Source: Arenibacter sp041392165
GTDB lineage: Bacteria; Bacteroidota; Bacteroidia; Flavobacteriales; Flavobacteriaceae
Direction: 5' to 3'
Assembly (NCBI GenBank): GCA_041392165.1
Contig: JAWKMN010000002.1
Span: forward strand, 1 to 64,000
Length of the DNA: 64,000 nucleotides
Of this stretch, positions 56,084 through 64,000 are shown piece after piece. The notes under the pieces were generated by a model. The model searched no databases and was not told where the DNA came from. It saw nothing but the letters and a program-made list of their open reading frames with translations. The translations under genes and the position numbers were made by a program. How positions within the stretch are numbered: position 1 is the first letter of the stretch; each line of letters begins with the position of its first letter.

Positions 56084-56290
56084 TTAAGTAGAAATTTCAT
56101 CTGTAGTTTCTTTCCGATACCTTAAAGAATCGGATTCCAAAACGTTCAGCGGTTGTTTTAAGGTTGTTGGATAATTGAATTTTGGAACATGGGATTCAAA
56201 ATGGTGTTTCTGTCCTTGAATTGCAAAGGGTGCATTAAAAAATAGGGCAATTGGCCAAACATATTTGAATACCATATTATAGAGGTTCAT
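56084..56290 (-). CDS. Small secreted-leader protein or truncated gene stub
   Basis: 68 residues beginning with a plausible signal peptide (MVFKYVWPIALFFNAPFAIQ) followed by KHHFESHVPKFNYPTTLK and a polar end. It looks like the N-terminal leader of a secreted hydrolase whose remainder is missing, but no family was recognised. It lies between GH2 and the FG-GAP gene on the same strand. A real small protein cannot be excluded. Confidence 0.4.
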   Translation of the reverse strand: MNLYNMVFKYVWPIALFFNAPFAIQGQKHHFESHVPKFNYPTTLKQPLNVLESDSLRYRKETTDEIST

Positions 56291-56367
56291 AGGGTCTTAA
56301 ATTTAAGATGGGAAGAAGAGGCGGATATGACCTATAGGCCTCATCTTGGGCCGTACAATATGGCCGA

Positions 56368-58386
56368 CTAACGTTTAAAATATTTATATTTTGCCGGTTG
56401 TTGTTTTCCTGTTGTGGTCATGGTCGTCGTAATTTCGTGACGGGGCCTTTCCCAATAATAAAACGCTCCTGTTTCGGTACCTACCAAAAGGTCTGGAACA
56501 CCATCATTGTTAAAGTCTGAAACCACTGGGCCGTCGGTATGTCCCATCAGCGTCTTGGAGACCACCCTGCCCATGTATTGGAGGATCATTTTACCGTCTT
56601 TCGTCCCCATGTTTTTCATCCAGTCTACAGCGGGTTTGGAGGAAAAGATTAGATCTTCCATACCATCGCCATCCCAGTCGGCAAATGTAATTTTTAGCCT
56701 GCCATGACTGGAACCTGTTCGTTGGTTCAATAAAATAGGATTTCCATCAGGGAATAGGAAGTTGCGTTCCGGGTGTCCCAGTTTTAAGCTGTCTCCTTCT
56801 TTAAATCTGGGATAGACCACAAGATACCCTTCGTAATCCAGCATTACCAGATCATTAAGTCCATCCCGATTAAAATCCATAATGAACGGAGATGTGCGCC
56901 AAGGGGCCAGTAATTCCTTTCCTTCGGAAACTCCCGGTGTCCATGCGGGTTTTTGCGGTTCTCCTTCCCATTCCACTTCAATGGGTTTTGGAGGAGCAAG
57001 TTTCGGAGCGCCCAGGCTTCCCATATTTTTTAGCCATACGATGTTTCCGTTGTGCTCGTTTACCAAGATATCGGCCAATCCATCATCGTCCCAATCACCT
57101 ACATCAATAGTGGTATACCCCCAATGCGGTTCTTCGGTATTGGGCAGTGCCTCGGTCGGGATAATACGTATTGGGACTCCCTTTGCCTCTAAGGGTTTAG
57201 GGACATCCCATTTAGGTAAATACCCTCCTAAATTTTTCACAAAATAGATGTCGCCGGCCCCATTGCCACTTATAATGTCCTGGAGACCGTCTCCGTCCCA
57301 ATCATAGACACGTGGCGTAGCCAAAGCACCTACGTCTACGAACTTGGCTTCCTGTTGCAAGAACCTTGGGGGCAAAAACTCCGGGATTCCATCCACTATG
57401 TTGCCCGTGTTTTTTAGAAAGGAGACTTTTCCGTCTTCATCCCCAGCCAAGATGTCCACAAAACCGTCCTGATCCAGATCCACTGCACGCAATTTGGTGG
57501 CATTGCCATATAAGGAATACAGTTGTATAAGTTTATTTTTGAAGCTCAAGGGCACACCTTCTTGATAACTATGTTTTTTTGAAGTTCCCTTGTTTTTAAA
57601 GTATATTATATTGGAAAAGTCACTGATGGCAATATAATCCAGATCTCCATCATTATCGTAATCTGCCAAAGGGACTTCCAAATAAAGATGATTGCCAATG
57701 GGTTCTCCAGTGGCGGTCAGTACTTTTTGGGGAGCCTCATATTCAGGGGATTCGTTACTGCCCTTGTTTTTGAAAAAAAGCAGGTAATTTCCGGTATTGG
57801 AGGACAGACCGCACATTAAATCATAATTGGAATCACCGTCAAAGTCGATTAATTTCCAAGTGTTATAATTGGTACCTTCTACATGCCCTGTTGCCCGAAG
57901 TGGTAATGTTATTCGTTTCCAAAATACATTTTCGGGAACATCCGCGTACATTAATAATTGATCGTTAGTTCTATCGGGGGTTAAAACATGGCTATGTCCA
58001 TTAACATTGGATACTTCAAAAAATTTTCCGTCATATCCAAGGCGGAACCTATCCGTAGAAACCTGTTCGCCAAATCTAAAAACAGGCATATCGACATTTC
58101 CACTAATATTTTCATAATAGAAGATTCCCGATTCCACATAACTTCCTGATTGGGATAGGAGTAGGTCCATATCTCCATCCCCATCAAAATCCATAGGCAT
58201 AGGGACCGATTTGAACCCTACATCCAGATCTACTAGCAAGCTCGGATTATTGAATTCGAGTTTTTGTAATCCTTTGTATATGTTGGAGGATATTGGTCTA
58301 TTATTTGGGTCGGTACTACAGGATGCAAGAGTGGATACTATTACAGATCCAATAATACCCATATTTTTAATAAATGTTTTATACAT
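56368..58386 (-). CDS. FG-GAP/VCBS-repeat beta-propeller lipoprotein
   Basis: About 672 residues from the ATG at 58386 (the open frame begins three codons earlier at a TTG). Lipobox LASC after a hydrophobic leader. At least six repeats of a calcium-binding pattern, for example DFDGDGDMDLLLSQ, DFDGDSNYDLMCG, DYDNDGDLDYIA, DLDQDGFVDILAG, DWDGDGLQDIISG and DWDDDGLADILVN. This predicts an integrin-like propeller for surface polysaccharide binding or a lyase-like scaffold. No catalytic motif was identified. Confidence 0.85.
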   Translation of the reverse strand: MYKTFIKNMGIIGSVIVSTLASCSTDPNNRPISSNIYKGLQKLEFNNPSLLVDLDVGFKSVPMPMDFDGDGDMDLLLSQSGSYVESGIFYYENISGNVDMPVFRFGEQVSTDRFRLGYDGKFFEVSNVNGHSHVLTPDRTNDQLLMYADVPENVFWKRITLPLRATGHVEGTNYNTWKLIDFDGDSNYDLMCGLSSNTGNYLLFFKNKGSNESPEYEAPQKVLTATGEPIGNHLYLEVPLADYDNDGDLDYIAISDFSNIIYFKNKGTSKKHSYQEGVPLSFKNKLIQLYSLYGNATKLRAVDLDQDGFVDILAGDEDGKVSFLKNTGNIVDGIPEFLPPRFLQQEAKFVDVGALATPRVYDWDGDGLQDIISGNGAGDIYFVKNLGGYLPKWDVPKPLEAKGVPIRIIPTEALPNTEEPHWGYTTIDVGDWDDDGLADILVNEHNGNIVWLKNMGSLGAPKLAPPKPIEVEWEGEPQKPAWTPGVSEGKELLAPWRTSPFIMDFNRDGLNDLVMLDYEGYLVVYPRFKEGDSLKLGHPERNFLFPDGNPILLNQRTGSSHGRLKITFADWDGDGMEDLIFSSKPAVDWMKNMGTKDGKMILQYMGRVVSKTLMGHTDGPVVSDFNNDGVPDLLVGTETGAFYYWERPRHEITTTMTTTGKQQPAKYKYFKR

Positions 58387-58535
58387 AGCGAACAAGAATA
58401 TTTAAGTTTTAGAAATAGTTCGATGGCTATTTTTTAATAGTGGCATGCCAAAATTCAACACTTTAGACCATTAATAGTATATAGGCAGGGATATATGCTG
58501 CATTCGTCGGCTTTAATAAATACGTTGTGCCCATC

Positions 58536-60002
58536 TTACCAGTTTTTAGGAACATATAAGGGGTTATAACTGGGAAATTGGGCATTAATGTCCTTTCTCC
58601 AAGATTTAAGGGTATTGTACAGATTAGTAGCCTTTTCAGGGTGTGTATCCACCAAGTTATTTTGTTCGCCCAAATCCCTGTCCAGATCATATAGCTCCAA
58701 ATGATCGTCCTCAAAGAAATGGATAAGTTTCCAATTTCCTTCACGAATGGCACTAACGGGAGATGTAGTGGTGTAATAATGGGGAGAATGCCAGTAGAGG
58801 GTTTCCCTTTTCAATGGGGATTTTGGGTTTTTTAGAACGGGCATGAGCGAGACCCCATCATGGAGGTCAAGGTTTGTCCGTGTTTTTTTTATTGCAGCAA
58901 TTTCCATCAAAGTGGGAAAGAAATCGTTTGAAATTACAGGGAAATCGCAACTGGTTCCGGCCTTGGTAATTCCCGGCCATTTTACAATTAGGGGTTCCCG
59001 AATGCCCCCTTCGTATAGGGATCCCTTTCCGGAACGTAAAGGAGCGTTGTTGGCAACGGTTTCCCAATCCTTGTATTTCCCAATCCTTCCGCCATTGTCC
59101 GAAAAGAAGATAATAATGGTCTTATCCGAGATTCCAGCATCGGCTATTGCCTTTAATATACGGCCAATATTTTCGTCCAAACTGGAAACCATTGCGGCGT
59201 ACTCATAATTCTGGTCCTTCATGCCGGGTTTAACCCTGTTTTTGTAGTATTTTACCAGTTCAGGTTTTCCTTCTATCGGTGTGTGTACCGTATGGTACCA
59301 TAGGTTTAGAAAAAACGGGGCATTGTTTTTTTTCTTTATAATCTCCACCGCCTTATCCGTAAGAACATCGGTGAGGTAATTGGGTCCTTTATTGTTGCCT
59401 TTTGGGGATGGTTCCCTTAGATCCGGGATATATCTGTATTCATTCTGAAATTTTTGGCCCCTATAGGGCGACCAATAGGTGTCAGGGGCGCCCCACATGG
59501 TTCCTCCAATATTAACATCAAATCCATGTGTTTGGGGGTAATGGGCGGCGTCTCCCAAATGCCATTTGCCCACATGGGCCGTAAAATAGCCGGCTTGTTG
59601 AAAGGCCTCTGCAATGGTGGTTTCTTCCAAAGGCAGATTGCCAATGGTAGCCGGGGGCATTAATTTATCCCTGTTATTGGGGGCCGGGGTTCCTGAATTT
59701 TCATGCCAGGTGGTCATATGCAGTCTTGCGGGAAATTTCCCCGTCATTATGGATGCCCGGCTGGGAGTGCAAATAGGGGCCGCGGCATAGGCATTTGTAA
59801 ATTTCAGTCCCTGTTTGGCCAAACGATCCAAGTTGGGGGTTTCATGGAGGTCGCTGCCATACCCACTTAGGTCGGACCAGCCCAGATCGTCCGCAAGAAT
59901 GAATACCACGTTTAATTTTTCAGTATCTGCTTGTGCCTTGGCAGGGGAAGCAATAAAAATAAAAAGTAGAAAAACCGGAATTTTTTTTAAAATATATCCC
60001 AT
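58536..60002 (-). CDS. Secreted sulfatase (S1 family, formylglycine type, locus 3)
   Basis: About 488 residues from the ATG at 60002, which starts the signal peptide MGYILKKIPVFLLFIFIAS; the frame is open to 60059 but that adds a polar tail before the signal. Metal site LADDLGWSD, activation motif C78-T-P-S-R82 followed by ASIMTGKFPAR, HVGKWHLGD and FFSDNGG. It desulfates the glycan handled by locus 3. Confidence 0.93.
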   Translation of the reverse strand: MGYILKKIPVFLLFIFIASPAKAQADTEKLNVVFILADDLGWSDLSGYGSDLHETPNLDRLAKQGLKFTNAYAAAPICTPSRASIMTGKFPARLHMTTWHENSGTPAPNNRDKLMPPATIGNLPLEETTIAEAFQQAGYFTAHVGKWHLGDAAHYPQTHGFDVNIGGTMWGAPDTYWSPYRGQKFQNEYRYIPDLREPSPKGNNKGPNYLTDVLTDKAVEIIKKKNNAPFFLNLWYHTVHTPIEGKPELVKYYKNRVKPGMKDQNYEYAAMVSSLDENIGRILKAIADAGISDKTIIIFFSDNGGRIGKYKDWETVANNAPLRSGKGSLYEGGIREPLIVKWPGITKAGTSCDFPVISNDFFPTLMEIAAIKKTRTNLDLHDGVSLMPVLKNPKSPLKRETLYWHSPHYYTTTSPVSAIREGNWKLIHFFEDDHLELYDLDRDLGEQNNLVDTHPEKATNLYNTLKSWRKDINAQFPSYNPLYVPKNW

Positions 60003-60068
60003 TATATATACGCCTTTAGTATTTTTAATTTTATTAGTTCCCATTATATAGGGAATCAAATCTTATAT

Positions 60069-61277
60069 TCAGTCCATTTTTATTTCATCCAAATCCGAGA
60101 TCTTTATTTTCACCACTTCTATTTTCTGCTTGGCATCCCCGGCAAAGGCTATTAATAGAAATCCATTGTGTTCCAGTACATGGGGGTAATCTATGTGTCT
60201 CCCTCCGACCAAATACCCCATTTTGGTAAATACCATGCCATCGTCACTAATGGCCAAGGTTAGTGGGTCTCTTTTTTTATGGTTGGAATTGGAGACCAGC
60301 ACATATCTTCCATCCTGTAATTGCAGGCCATGAAATTTGGATCGGGCATCCGGGAAGTTGGTTTGTACAGGGGAGCTCCAAGTACGGCCATTGTCCGTTG
60401 AAAAGGAACGGTACAGGTATCCACTTTTTCTATTGTCCCGAAATAACGCCATTAGGTTTTCATGGTCGGGCAAGATCCACCAGTAGGGTTCCTCCGCTTC
60501 CAAATGTGTACTTGTACCAAAAACTGGGTAAACTTCCCATTGGTCAAAAAGCCCTTTGGCCCCTACCATAAAATCTACACCTCTTTCAACATAGTCAAAG
60601 GACCGGCGCGACATTAGCCACTCGCCTGAAGGTAATTTCTTGGGAGGAAAATTATTGATGGCATTTTCCATTACCAACCCATGGGGTTCCCAGCCCTGGA
60701 TTTTATTGTTCCACTTAAAGGCATGGAGGCTTAAGGATGGACCAAAAAAGCCTGCCGCCTCGTCCAGTGAAGCCAGTGCCAAAAAATCACCATTATATTC
60801 CCAAAATCCCCTTGAAATCCATCTTAGGCCCTGTTCCGTTCTTGTATTGTAATTGGGGGATTCCGGTCCGGATCCTTCAGGATATGAGGTGAGGAATTTT
60901 GGTTTCTCCCAATTTAGGCCATCCGTACTGGTGGCGTATTTTACTACTTGTCCCACCCTATCCTCAACGCCCGGGCCATCGCTCCACATAATCCAATAGC
61001 GTCCGTTGTGGTACGCCAGATAATTGTGCTGGTTCACTCCGTCCGGAGTAACATCGCTTACCACGGCATGTTCCAGGGGAATTTTGGGAAGGCCGTCAAA
61101 ATCAATTTCATGTGGATCTTTCAGCCATTCCCCTTGGAGCATCAGTTTGGATCCCGGATTGGTTACAGGATCCGGATAGTCTTTGGTTTTATTTGTTTTA
61201 CAACCGAGAATCATCCCGGTAGCTATAAACAACGGTAATAGGGTGGTATTGAAATATAATTTTACCAAATCCTTCAA
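60069..61277 (-). CDS. BNR/Asp-box propeller lipoprotein (sialidase-like), member 1
   Basis: About 402 residues from a TTG start: no in-frame ATG precedes the signal peptide, and the next Met (MILGC) is too late. Lipobox MILGC. Asp-box-like repeats include STDGLNWEKP and STDNGRTWSS. The fold is a beta-propeller like exo-sialidases or GH43-type enzymes. True sialidase activity is not supported. It follows its paralogue at 61347 by 69 bp. Confidence 0.8.
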   Translation of the reverse strand: MKDLVKLYFNTTLLPLFIATGMILGCKTNKTKDYPDPVTNPGSKLMLQGEWLKDPHEIDFDGLPKIPLEHAVVSDVTPDGVNQHNYLAYHNGRYWIMWSDGPGVEDRVGQVVKYATSTDGLNWEKPKFLTSYPEGSGPESPNYNTRTEQGLRWISRGFWEYNGDFLALASLDEAAGFFGPSLSLHAFKWNNKIQGWEPHGLVMENAINNFPPKKLPSGEWLMSRRSFDYVERGVDFMVGAKGLFDQWEVYPVFGTSTHLEAEEPYWWILPDHENLMALFRDNRKSGYLYRSFSTDNGRTWSSPVQTNFPDARSKFHGLQLQDGRYVLVSNSNHKKRDPLTLAISDDGMVFTKMGYLVGGRHIDYPHVLEHNGFLLIAFAGDAKQKIEVVKIKISDLDEIKMD

Positions 61278-61346
61278 ATTTTTTATTTTGATTTTTTTGT
61301 TATAAAAAGCGTTCCTGGATGGTCCGAACCTTTTTCAGATGCAGGT

Positions 61347-62507
61347 TTATAATTGCTTTGGATCTACGACCACATGTTTCACTGATTGTCTGATATAGGT
61401 ATATGTAATATGTACGAGTCCATCCGAGGTCTGGATGATTGCGGGGTAGGAGTATCCTGCCTTGGCAGGTTGATTTTCCAGGGTCATGACTGGCCTCCAG
61501 TTCTTGCCGTCGTCGGATATGGCAAGGTTGATCATGTTTCTTCCCTTGGGCTCCTCCCCCTCCTTTGTGGTGTGGTTGTAAATAAGGAGTTGCCTGTTGT
61601 CCCTTAGTGTGACGGCATCGGTTCCCGAATTGGGGTTTGGAAGTTGTGTGTGGGTCATTTTGCTCCAGGTCCTGCCCTGGTCCTCGGACCAGCTCTGTGA
61701 GATTACGTTTTGCCTTGTTCTACATAGGACCTGCATTTTCCCGTTGGGGTAGGTAAGGATACTGGGCTGTATGGCATCAAATTCCTTTCCGTCGTTGATG
61801 GGCCCTACAACCTCCCATGTCCTGCCATTGTCCCTGCTTATTTCAAAATGTACCATCCAGTCCACATCCCCGTCCTCCAATTTGATTTCCGTACTGGTAG
61901 GGCTAATGATGGTTCCGTCGGGCAACTGTATCGGTTTGTTTTTGATGGGCCCCAACAAATGGCCTATTTTTTGGTCGGTTCCCATTTTTTGTGGTTTGGA
62001 CCATGTTTTTCCATCATCGTCTGAGGTCATGAGCATTCCCCACCAGGTCCTTGGGTCCGGTCCCTCTTTATAAAATAGCAGGAGCGGTCCGTCCTTGGGC
62101 TGGAATAGTACCGGATTCCATAAAGGGTAGCGGAGTGTGTCGTTTTGAATCCCATTGGCCACTTCTACGGGCCGGGTCCATTTGCCGTCGACCATTCTGG
62201 ATACGCGTATCCCTACATCGGGATGTTTTTCATGTGTCCCGGCAAAAAATGCGCTTACCAGTCCTGTGGGGGTTTCCACAATGGTGGATGCGTGGCATTC
62301 CGGTGTGGGCTTGTCGTCCAGGGGGTAGATCAATTCCCCGCTCAGATAGGCGCCCTGTCCAGGTAGGGACAAGGGGGGCAGGGTAAAGTTGCCGGTAATA
62401 TCATTGCCGGTTTTAAGGGCTTTGGTAGCCGTAGTCTTTTCTGTTTTATCCTTGCAGGAGAAAACTGTAAAAGTCAGTACTATTAGAAAATAGTGAATGT
62501 TTTTCAT
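61347..62507 (-). CDS. BNR/Asp-box propeller lipoprotein (sialidase-like), member 2
   Basis: 386 residues, lipobox VFSC (Cys18). BNR repeats SDDDGKTWSK, SRDNGRTWEV and SEDQGRTWSK. The segment ECHASTIVETPTGLVSAFFA followed by GIRVSRM resembles the BNR_2 'exo-alpha-sialidase' annotation group. Substrate unknown. Same strand and spacing pattern as its neighbours, so probably one operon. Confidence 0.85.
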   Translation of the reverse strand: MKNIHYFLIVLTFTVFSCKDKTEKTTATKALKTGNDITGNFTLPPLSLPGQGAYLSGELIYPLDDKPTPECHASTIVETPTGLVSAFFAGTHEKHPDVGIRVSRMVDGKWTRPVEVANGIQNDTLRYPLWNPVLFQPKDGPLLLFYKEGPDPRTWWGMLMTSDDDGKTWSKPQKMGTDQKIGHLLGPIKNKPIQLPDGTIISPTSTEIKLEDGDVDWMVHFEISRDNGRTWEVVGPINDGKEFDAIQPSILTYPNGKMQVLCRTRQNVISQSWSEDQGRTWSKMTHTQLPNPNSGTDAVTLRDNRQLLIYNHTTKEGEEPKGRNMINLAISDDGKNWRPVMTLENQPAKAGYSYPAIIQTSDGLVHITYTYIRQSVKHVVVDPKQL

Positions 62508-62583
62508 GGTAATTTTGTTTTTATCTATTTAATAATCAATAATGGGTACTTATATTTTTAGTGGTTTGTTTCAATGTTGAATT

Positions 62584-63771
62584 TTAATCTTTAATTGATG
62601 GAGGGTCCCAAATGGTGGCCGCGATATATCTTTCCGGACCGGTTTCCTTGTCCATAAAATAATAGAGGGCTACAATTTTACCGTCGGCCCGTTGCACTAC
62701 CCTGGGGTAGCCCAGATCTTTTCCGGATCCGTCATCTCGAAGCACATAATCCCTGCTCCATGTTCTTCCATTGTCCTTGCTGATTTTGGCCCTGATCTCG
62801 CTCTTGTCGCGTTTATTTCTAATATCTTCCTCCGTGGCCCTGTAACCGTAGACCAAACATATTCTACCATCTTTCATTTTTACCAAGGCGGGAGGGTTGC
62901 CCTCGCCGCAGTTGTTGACCGGATTGGCCATTGGGTTCCATGTTGCCCCATTGTCCTTGGATAGATAGGCATCAATATACCTGCGTTTTTCTTCCCTTCT
63001 GCGAGTGGTTACCAATATTTCGTTATCCGATATTCTCACGGAAGCCGGCATTATGGAAAAGCCTTTTGGTTCGGGACCGATCCACGAAACAAAATCCCAG
63101 GTTCTCCCGCCGTCCATAGTTTTTACGCACATAACCCTACCTTCTTTTCCGTTTGCCTTGGCTGCTGTAAGAAAGAGCATGCACTTGTCCTTGCCATCGA
63201 TAATATAGTCGGTTCGTGCCCCAACACCGGGAGTTCCAAAATTGGGAAGGCGAAACGGGCCTTTCCAGTCCTTCCCCCTGTCATGGGAGTACCATATACG
63301 GGATTCGGCACCGTGGTGGTCTGTCATACGTACCGTAAAGGCCAGATCGGGGTTGGTAAAATTGATTTGTTCCGCCGGGATTGGTTCAGGTGCTTTTACA
63401 TCCTGTCTTATGCGGCCGTGATAGCTTCCATTATCCGGAACCACTAGGTCACCGTCTACGGCTCCCGGGTCTTCCCCTTTCCATGTTTCACCTCCGTCAA
63501 GGCTTCTGGCCAACACGTGGAGTTCTGGATTTTCTTTATCGAAATTATGGCGATCCGGACCTAAATCTTTGTAATTGCCTTTGGAAAAGCCGACCAAAAT
63601 TTCATTGCCCCAATTCCATACCCCATGGTTCGCTGGCCAGCCCCCGAACATGCCAGGTTCATAATATACTTTTACATGTTTTACGGATCCTTGAGCAAGC
63701 TGGGCATGTACATTCAGGGTCAGGAACAGGTAGAGCAGTGTAATAATTAAGGGGTATTTATTGGTAATCAT
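62584..63771 (-). CDS. BNR/Asp-box propeller protein (sialidase-like), member 3
   Basis: 395 residues with a signal peptide (LIITLLYLFLTLNVHAQ), no lipobox. Five Asp-box motifs: SLDGGETWKG, SHDRGKDWKG, TMDGGRTWDF, SKDNGATWNP and SKDNGRTWSR, the clearest propeller of the three. Extracellular or periplasmic. First gene of the visible minus-strand run of locus 3. Confidence 0.87.
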   Translation of the reverse strand: MITNKYPLIITLLYLFLTLNVHAQLAQGSVKHVKVYYEPGMFGGWPANHGVWNWGNEILVGFSKGNYKDLGPDRHNFDKENPELHVLARSLDGGETWKGEDPGAVDGDLVVPDNGSYHGRIRQDVKAPEPIPAEQINFTNPDLAFTVRMTDHHGAESRIWYSHDRGKDWKGPFRLPNFGTPGVGARTDYIIDGKDKCMLFLTAAKANGKEGRVMCVKTMDGGRTWDFVSWIGPEPKGFSIMPASVRISDNEILVTTRRREEKRRYIDAYLSKDNGATWNPMANPVNNCGEGNPPALVKMKDGRICLVYGYRATEEDIRNKRDKSEIRAKISKDNGRTWSRDYVLRDDGSGKDLGYPRVVQRADGKIVALYYFMDKETGPERYIAATIWDPPSIKD

Positions 63772-63800
63772 ATATTTTGAGTCCGGGTTAGGTCATCATT

Positions 63801-64000
63801 TTAATTTTCTTCAATCCAGAGATTCTCCGACCCTAGGTAGGGTCTGCCTTTTTCCGCAGTTCCGAATAAGGCACTATATAAAATAGGGACGTTTCTAGCT
63901 GGCCGAATATTTTTACAGGCTTAATAAAGCGGCCCGTAATTCTGGCAGGCCCTATAGTCGGCCGATTCTTGATCCATTCCGAACGAAGCCCAGTCTTTGG
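63801..64000 (-). other. Possible 3' end of a gene entering from the right edge
   Basis: On the minus strand one frame reads KDWASFGMDQESADYRACQN, a stop (63921), and then NVPILYSALFGTAEKGRPYL through to ENLWIEEN and a stop at 63801. The composition is protein-like, but an in-frame TAA divides it and a second frame is also open, so coding status is uncertain. A decayed gene or the tail of a real one are both possible. Confidence 0.25.

Noticed and set aside
60069..63771. Calling the three BNR proteins sialidases
   Set aside because: Only Asp-box repeats are visible; no sialidase Arg triad or Tyr/Glu nucleophile pair could be identified, and sulfatase/GH2 neighbours do not point to sialic acid.

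Overview
The window looks like marine Flavobacteriaceae (Bacteroidota) DNA, of the alga-associated Zobellia/Arenibacter/Maribacter kind. The evidence is two SusC/SusD pairs with FecR anti-sigma and ECF sigma factors, many secreted sulfatases and glycoside hydrolases, lipoproteins with Bacteroidota-style lipoboxes, and flavobacterial dispersed intergenic repeats. No rRNA, tRNA, CRISPR array or insertion sequence was recognised. Assignments come from reading translated sequence and motifs; no database search was possible.

Left edge (1-4.4 kb): the start of a recQ-type helicase coupled to a small ATPase, two blocks of noncoding repeats, and a divergent phytanoyl-CoA-dioxygenase-like gene and AraC regulator.

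Locus 1 (4.4-39.8 kb) is a large locus for a fucose-containing sulfated polysaccharide, with sulfated fucan/fucoidan as the best guess. The minus strand carries sigma factor, fecR, susC and susD. The plus strand carries an AraC regulator and a long run of degradation and catabolism genes: two GH29 fucosidases, a beta-propeller/GH29 fusion, a wrecked GH95 gene, two sulfatases (one split by two frameshifts), GH31, a three-domain SGNH/alpha-beta/SGNH esterase and a sialate-O-acetylesterase-like esterase. Interleaved is an almost complete non-phosphorylative L-fucose pathway: FucP permease, mutarotase, L-fucose dehydrogenase, L-fuconate dehydratase, a second SDR, a FAH-family hydrolase yielding pyruvate plus L-lactate, and an FMN L-lactate dehydrogenase. 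Only a fuconolactonase was not found. A LacI regulator and a sodium/solute symporter close the locus.

Locus 2 (40.1-52.7 kb, minus strand) is a compact fructan-type locus: sigma factor, a decayed fecR copy, an intact fecR, susC, susD, a sugar porter, a GH32 enzyme and a Tat-exported Gfo/Idh/MocA oxidoreductase. Most of it is visibly more AT-rich than the flanks, with a change of composition inside susC.

Locus 3 (53.1-63.8 kb, minus strand) is a row of secreted enzymes without its own SusCD in view: three BNR/Asp-box propeller proteins, a sulfatase, an FG-GAP lipoprotein, a small orphan ORF and a GH2 beta-galactosidase-like enzyme.

The most striking signals beyond ordinary genes are: a 60-nt nested hairpin at the same place between fecR and susC in both loci; a near-identical 16-bp palindromic operator upstream of the symporter and of the locus-2 sigma factor; two multi-catalytic fusion proteins; an SDR with Asn in place of the catalytic Lys; and a cluster of frameshifts in homopolymers at 26.4-28.6 kb.
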